From Bacteroidales bacterium (lineage in GTDB: Bacteria; Bacteroidota; Bacteroidia; Bacteroidales; Azobacteroidaceae): 7,580 nucleotides of DNA. The position numbers and the translations under genes were made by a program. Positions 6,372-7,580 of the stretch are shown here, in pieces. The first letter of the stretch is position 1. Each line of letters starts with the position of its first letter. The stretch spans positions 1 through 7,580 of the forward strand of contig JAJBTS010000026.1 of assembly GCA_020860885.1 (NCBI GenBank), read 5' to 3'. Below the pieces are notes generated by a model that was given only the letters and a program-made list of their open reading frames with translations, searched no databases and had not been told where the DNA came from.

Positions 6372-6962
6372 ATGGCTGGAGAGATAAGTACTGTTACCGT
6401 ATATGCAGGATCAAGTTCTCAGGTGGACGAGGTCTATTTTAATGCAGCCCGCCAGTTAGGGGCACTGTTGGCCAATAATGGTATCCGTTGTATTAATGGC
6501 GCCGGTAGTAAAGGCCTGATGGCGGCAGTTACCGATGCCGTTCTTCAGAATGGAGGAGAAGTTATAGGTATAATTCCGGATTTTATGGTTCAGGAAGGAT
6601 GGTGTCATAGCGAATTAACGGAACGGATTGTTACGACTGATATCCATAAACGGAAAGAATTGATGGCCGGTATGTCTGACGCTTGTATTGCTCTTCCCGG
6701 AGGAATAGGAACCCTGGAAGAGTTGTCGGAGATCATTACCTGGAAGCAGTTGGGATTGTATACCGGGCCGATTGTAATACTGAATGTGAATGGCTATTAC
6801 GATGAATTACTTAAAATGCTGGAAAAAGCAACCAAAGAATCTTTTATGCATCCGAGGCATGCGGATATATGGACGGTAGCCAATGATGCGGCAGAAGCAA
6901 TGGAAATAATACTCGAAAATTCAGAATGGGAAGCCAATCCCCGTTCGATAGCTGCATTATAG
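6372..6962 (+). CDS. LOG-family protein (TIGR00730-type Rossmann fold nucleotide hydrolase)
   Basis: This is a cytosolic Rossmann-fold protein of the LOG / 'lysine decarboxylase-like' family. Characterised members cut the N-glycosidic bond of nucleoside 5'-monophosphates, including cytokinin ribotides, releasing the free base and ribose 5-phosphate; older 'lysine decarboxylase' labels are considered wrong. The 196 residues are a typical length. The sequence shows VYAGSSS at 10-16, NGAGSKGLM at 42-50 (the glycine-rich nucleotide loop), HKRKELM at 92-98 with the conserved Arg-Lys, and the hallmark PGGIGTLEE at 109-117, which carries catalytic residues. The ATG follows a strong -7 element by 22 bases. 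Four bases separate its stop from the DUF4271 gene. It is divergent from ahcY. Both enzymes can act on adenosine-type compounds, but a functional link is only inference. The actual substrate cannot be told from sequence. Confidence 0.93.
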   Translation: MAGEISTVTVYAGSSSQVDEVYFNAARQLGALLANNGIRCINGAGSKGLMAAVTDAVLQNGGEVIGIIPDFMVQEGWCHSELTERIVTTDIHKRKELMAGMSDACIALPGGIGTLEELSEIITWKQLGLYTGPIVILNVNGYYDELLKMLEKATKESFMHPRHADIWTVANDAAEAMEIILENSEWEANPRSIAAL

Positions 6963-6966
6963 AACT

Positions 6967-7580
6967 ATGACGGAAGAACTCCTATCGGAATGGCCTAAAG
7001 CTCAGAACTGGATATTTGTAATTTTCCTGTTTTGCTTTTTAATCAATGTACATGTTTTAGGAGCCCGTAGAAAGATGATTACCACCCTTTTTTACAGTCT
7101 TTTCAGACCTAATGAGAAAGACAGCCTCTTTACGGAGCCGGTAGATAATGAATTTGTAAGTAAAATTCTTTTGTCTTTTCAGACCATTCTCCTGTTTGCC
7201 ATAATACTCTATTGTGTACTGATTCATGAGTCTTTAGTGACTTTTGATTGGGTGAGGAACATGCTCATCCTTGTGGGAGGTGCAGCCGGCATATTATTGC
7301 TGTTCGGATTGATCAAGTTCTTACTCAATTATCTGTTCGGAAACATTTTTTTTGAAAGGGAAAAAGTCCGGCTTTGGAATGAAACCCTTTTCTCTATGTT
7401 GTCTTTGAGCAGCCTGTTTTTATTTATTCCCGCCTTAATCATGTTCTATATTCCGGCTGCGTATTTTTTTTGTTACTATTTCGTACTATTGTATCTTCTT
7501 TTCTTTATTTTTTTAACAATTTACAAGATTTACGAAATATTTTTTCTGAGGAAAAGACTTTTGCTTTATTTTATTTTGTA
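6967..7580 (+). CDS. DUF4271 polytopic membrane protein (3' end outside window)
   Basis: This open frame begins at ATG 6967, four bases after the LOG-family stop. It runs without a stop through 204 codons plus two bases to the window edge, so the C-terminus is missing. The product is strongly hydrophobic. Likely membrane segments are at about 14-32, 67-87, 98-123, 146-165 and 167-187, with an aromatic-rich stretch (many Phe, Tyr and Leu) from about 160 to 194. A soluble loop at 33-66 carries RRKMITTLFYSLF and acidic residues. It resembles the DUF4271 family, which I know as an uncharacterised inner-membrane family of Bacteroidota often found beside a uroporphyrinogen-III synthase (hemD) gene; that gene would be expected just to the right but is not visible. 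Function is unknown. The tight spacing makes co-transcription with the LOG-family gene likely. Confidence 0.8.
   Translation, partial: MTEELLSEWPKAQNWIFVIFLFCFLINVHVLGARRKMITTLFYSLFRPNEKDSLFTEPVDNEFVSKILLSFQTILLFAIILYCVLIHESLVTFDWVRNMLILVGGAAGILLLFGLIKFLLNYLFGNIFFEREKVRLWNETLFSMLSLSSLFLFIPALIMFYIPAAYFFCYYFVLLYLLFFIFLTIYKIYEIFFLRKRLLLYFIL

Overview
The window looks like chromosomal DNA from a member of the Bacteroidota, most likely the order Bacteroidales. The evidence is an ExbB/ExbD/TonB set of the Bacteroidetes type, a DUF4271 membrane protein (a family I associate with this phylum), exact TAnnTTTG -7 promoter elements, almost no Shine-Dalgarno sequences, and a moderate-to-low G+C content. 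Eight genes are supported. Seven are complete and one runs off the right edge.

Left block (71-2633, + strand). exbB, exbD and a tonB/tolA-like gene lie head to tail, with a 6-base gap and then a 4-base ATGA overlap. They encode an inner-membrane proton-driven motor and its periplasmic transducer, which energises TonB-dependent outer-membrane transport. After an 80-base gap comes a DJ-1/PfpI family gene with an intact nucleophile-elbow cysteine.

Middle block (2636-4760). A class I SAM-dependent methyltransferase starts at GTG only two bases after the DJ-1 stop. It converges on a GT4-type glycosyltransferase on the - strand, with 13 bases between the stops. The methyltransferase is visibly more AT-rich than the DJ-1 gene before it, so this pair looks like the more variable part of the window. 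A role in modifying a surface glycan is plausible but unproven.

Right block (4854-7580). ahcY (S-adenosylhomocysteine hydrolase, - strand) and a LOG-family (TIGR00730-type) nucleotide phosphoribohydrolase gene (+ strand) diverge from a 111-base AT-rich region carrying one exact TAnnTTTG element on each strand. A DUF4271 polytopic membrane protein gene follows the LOG gene after 4 bases and is cut by the window end.

One biochemical link can be drawn. The methyltransferase releases S-adenosylhomocysteine, which AhcY clears, but AhcY serves every methyltransferase in the cell. I see no RNA genes, CRISPR arrays, insertion sequences or attachment sites. I found no convincing undescribed multi-gene system. 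The points most worth a second look are the methyltransferase, the TonB membrane segment that lacks a histidine, the divergent promoter region with a dyad in the ahcY leader, and the DUF4271 protein. No intergenic stretch exceeds about 110 bases.
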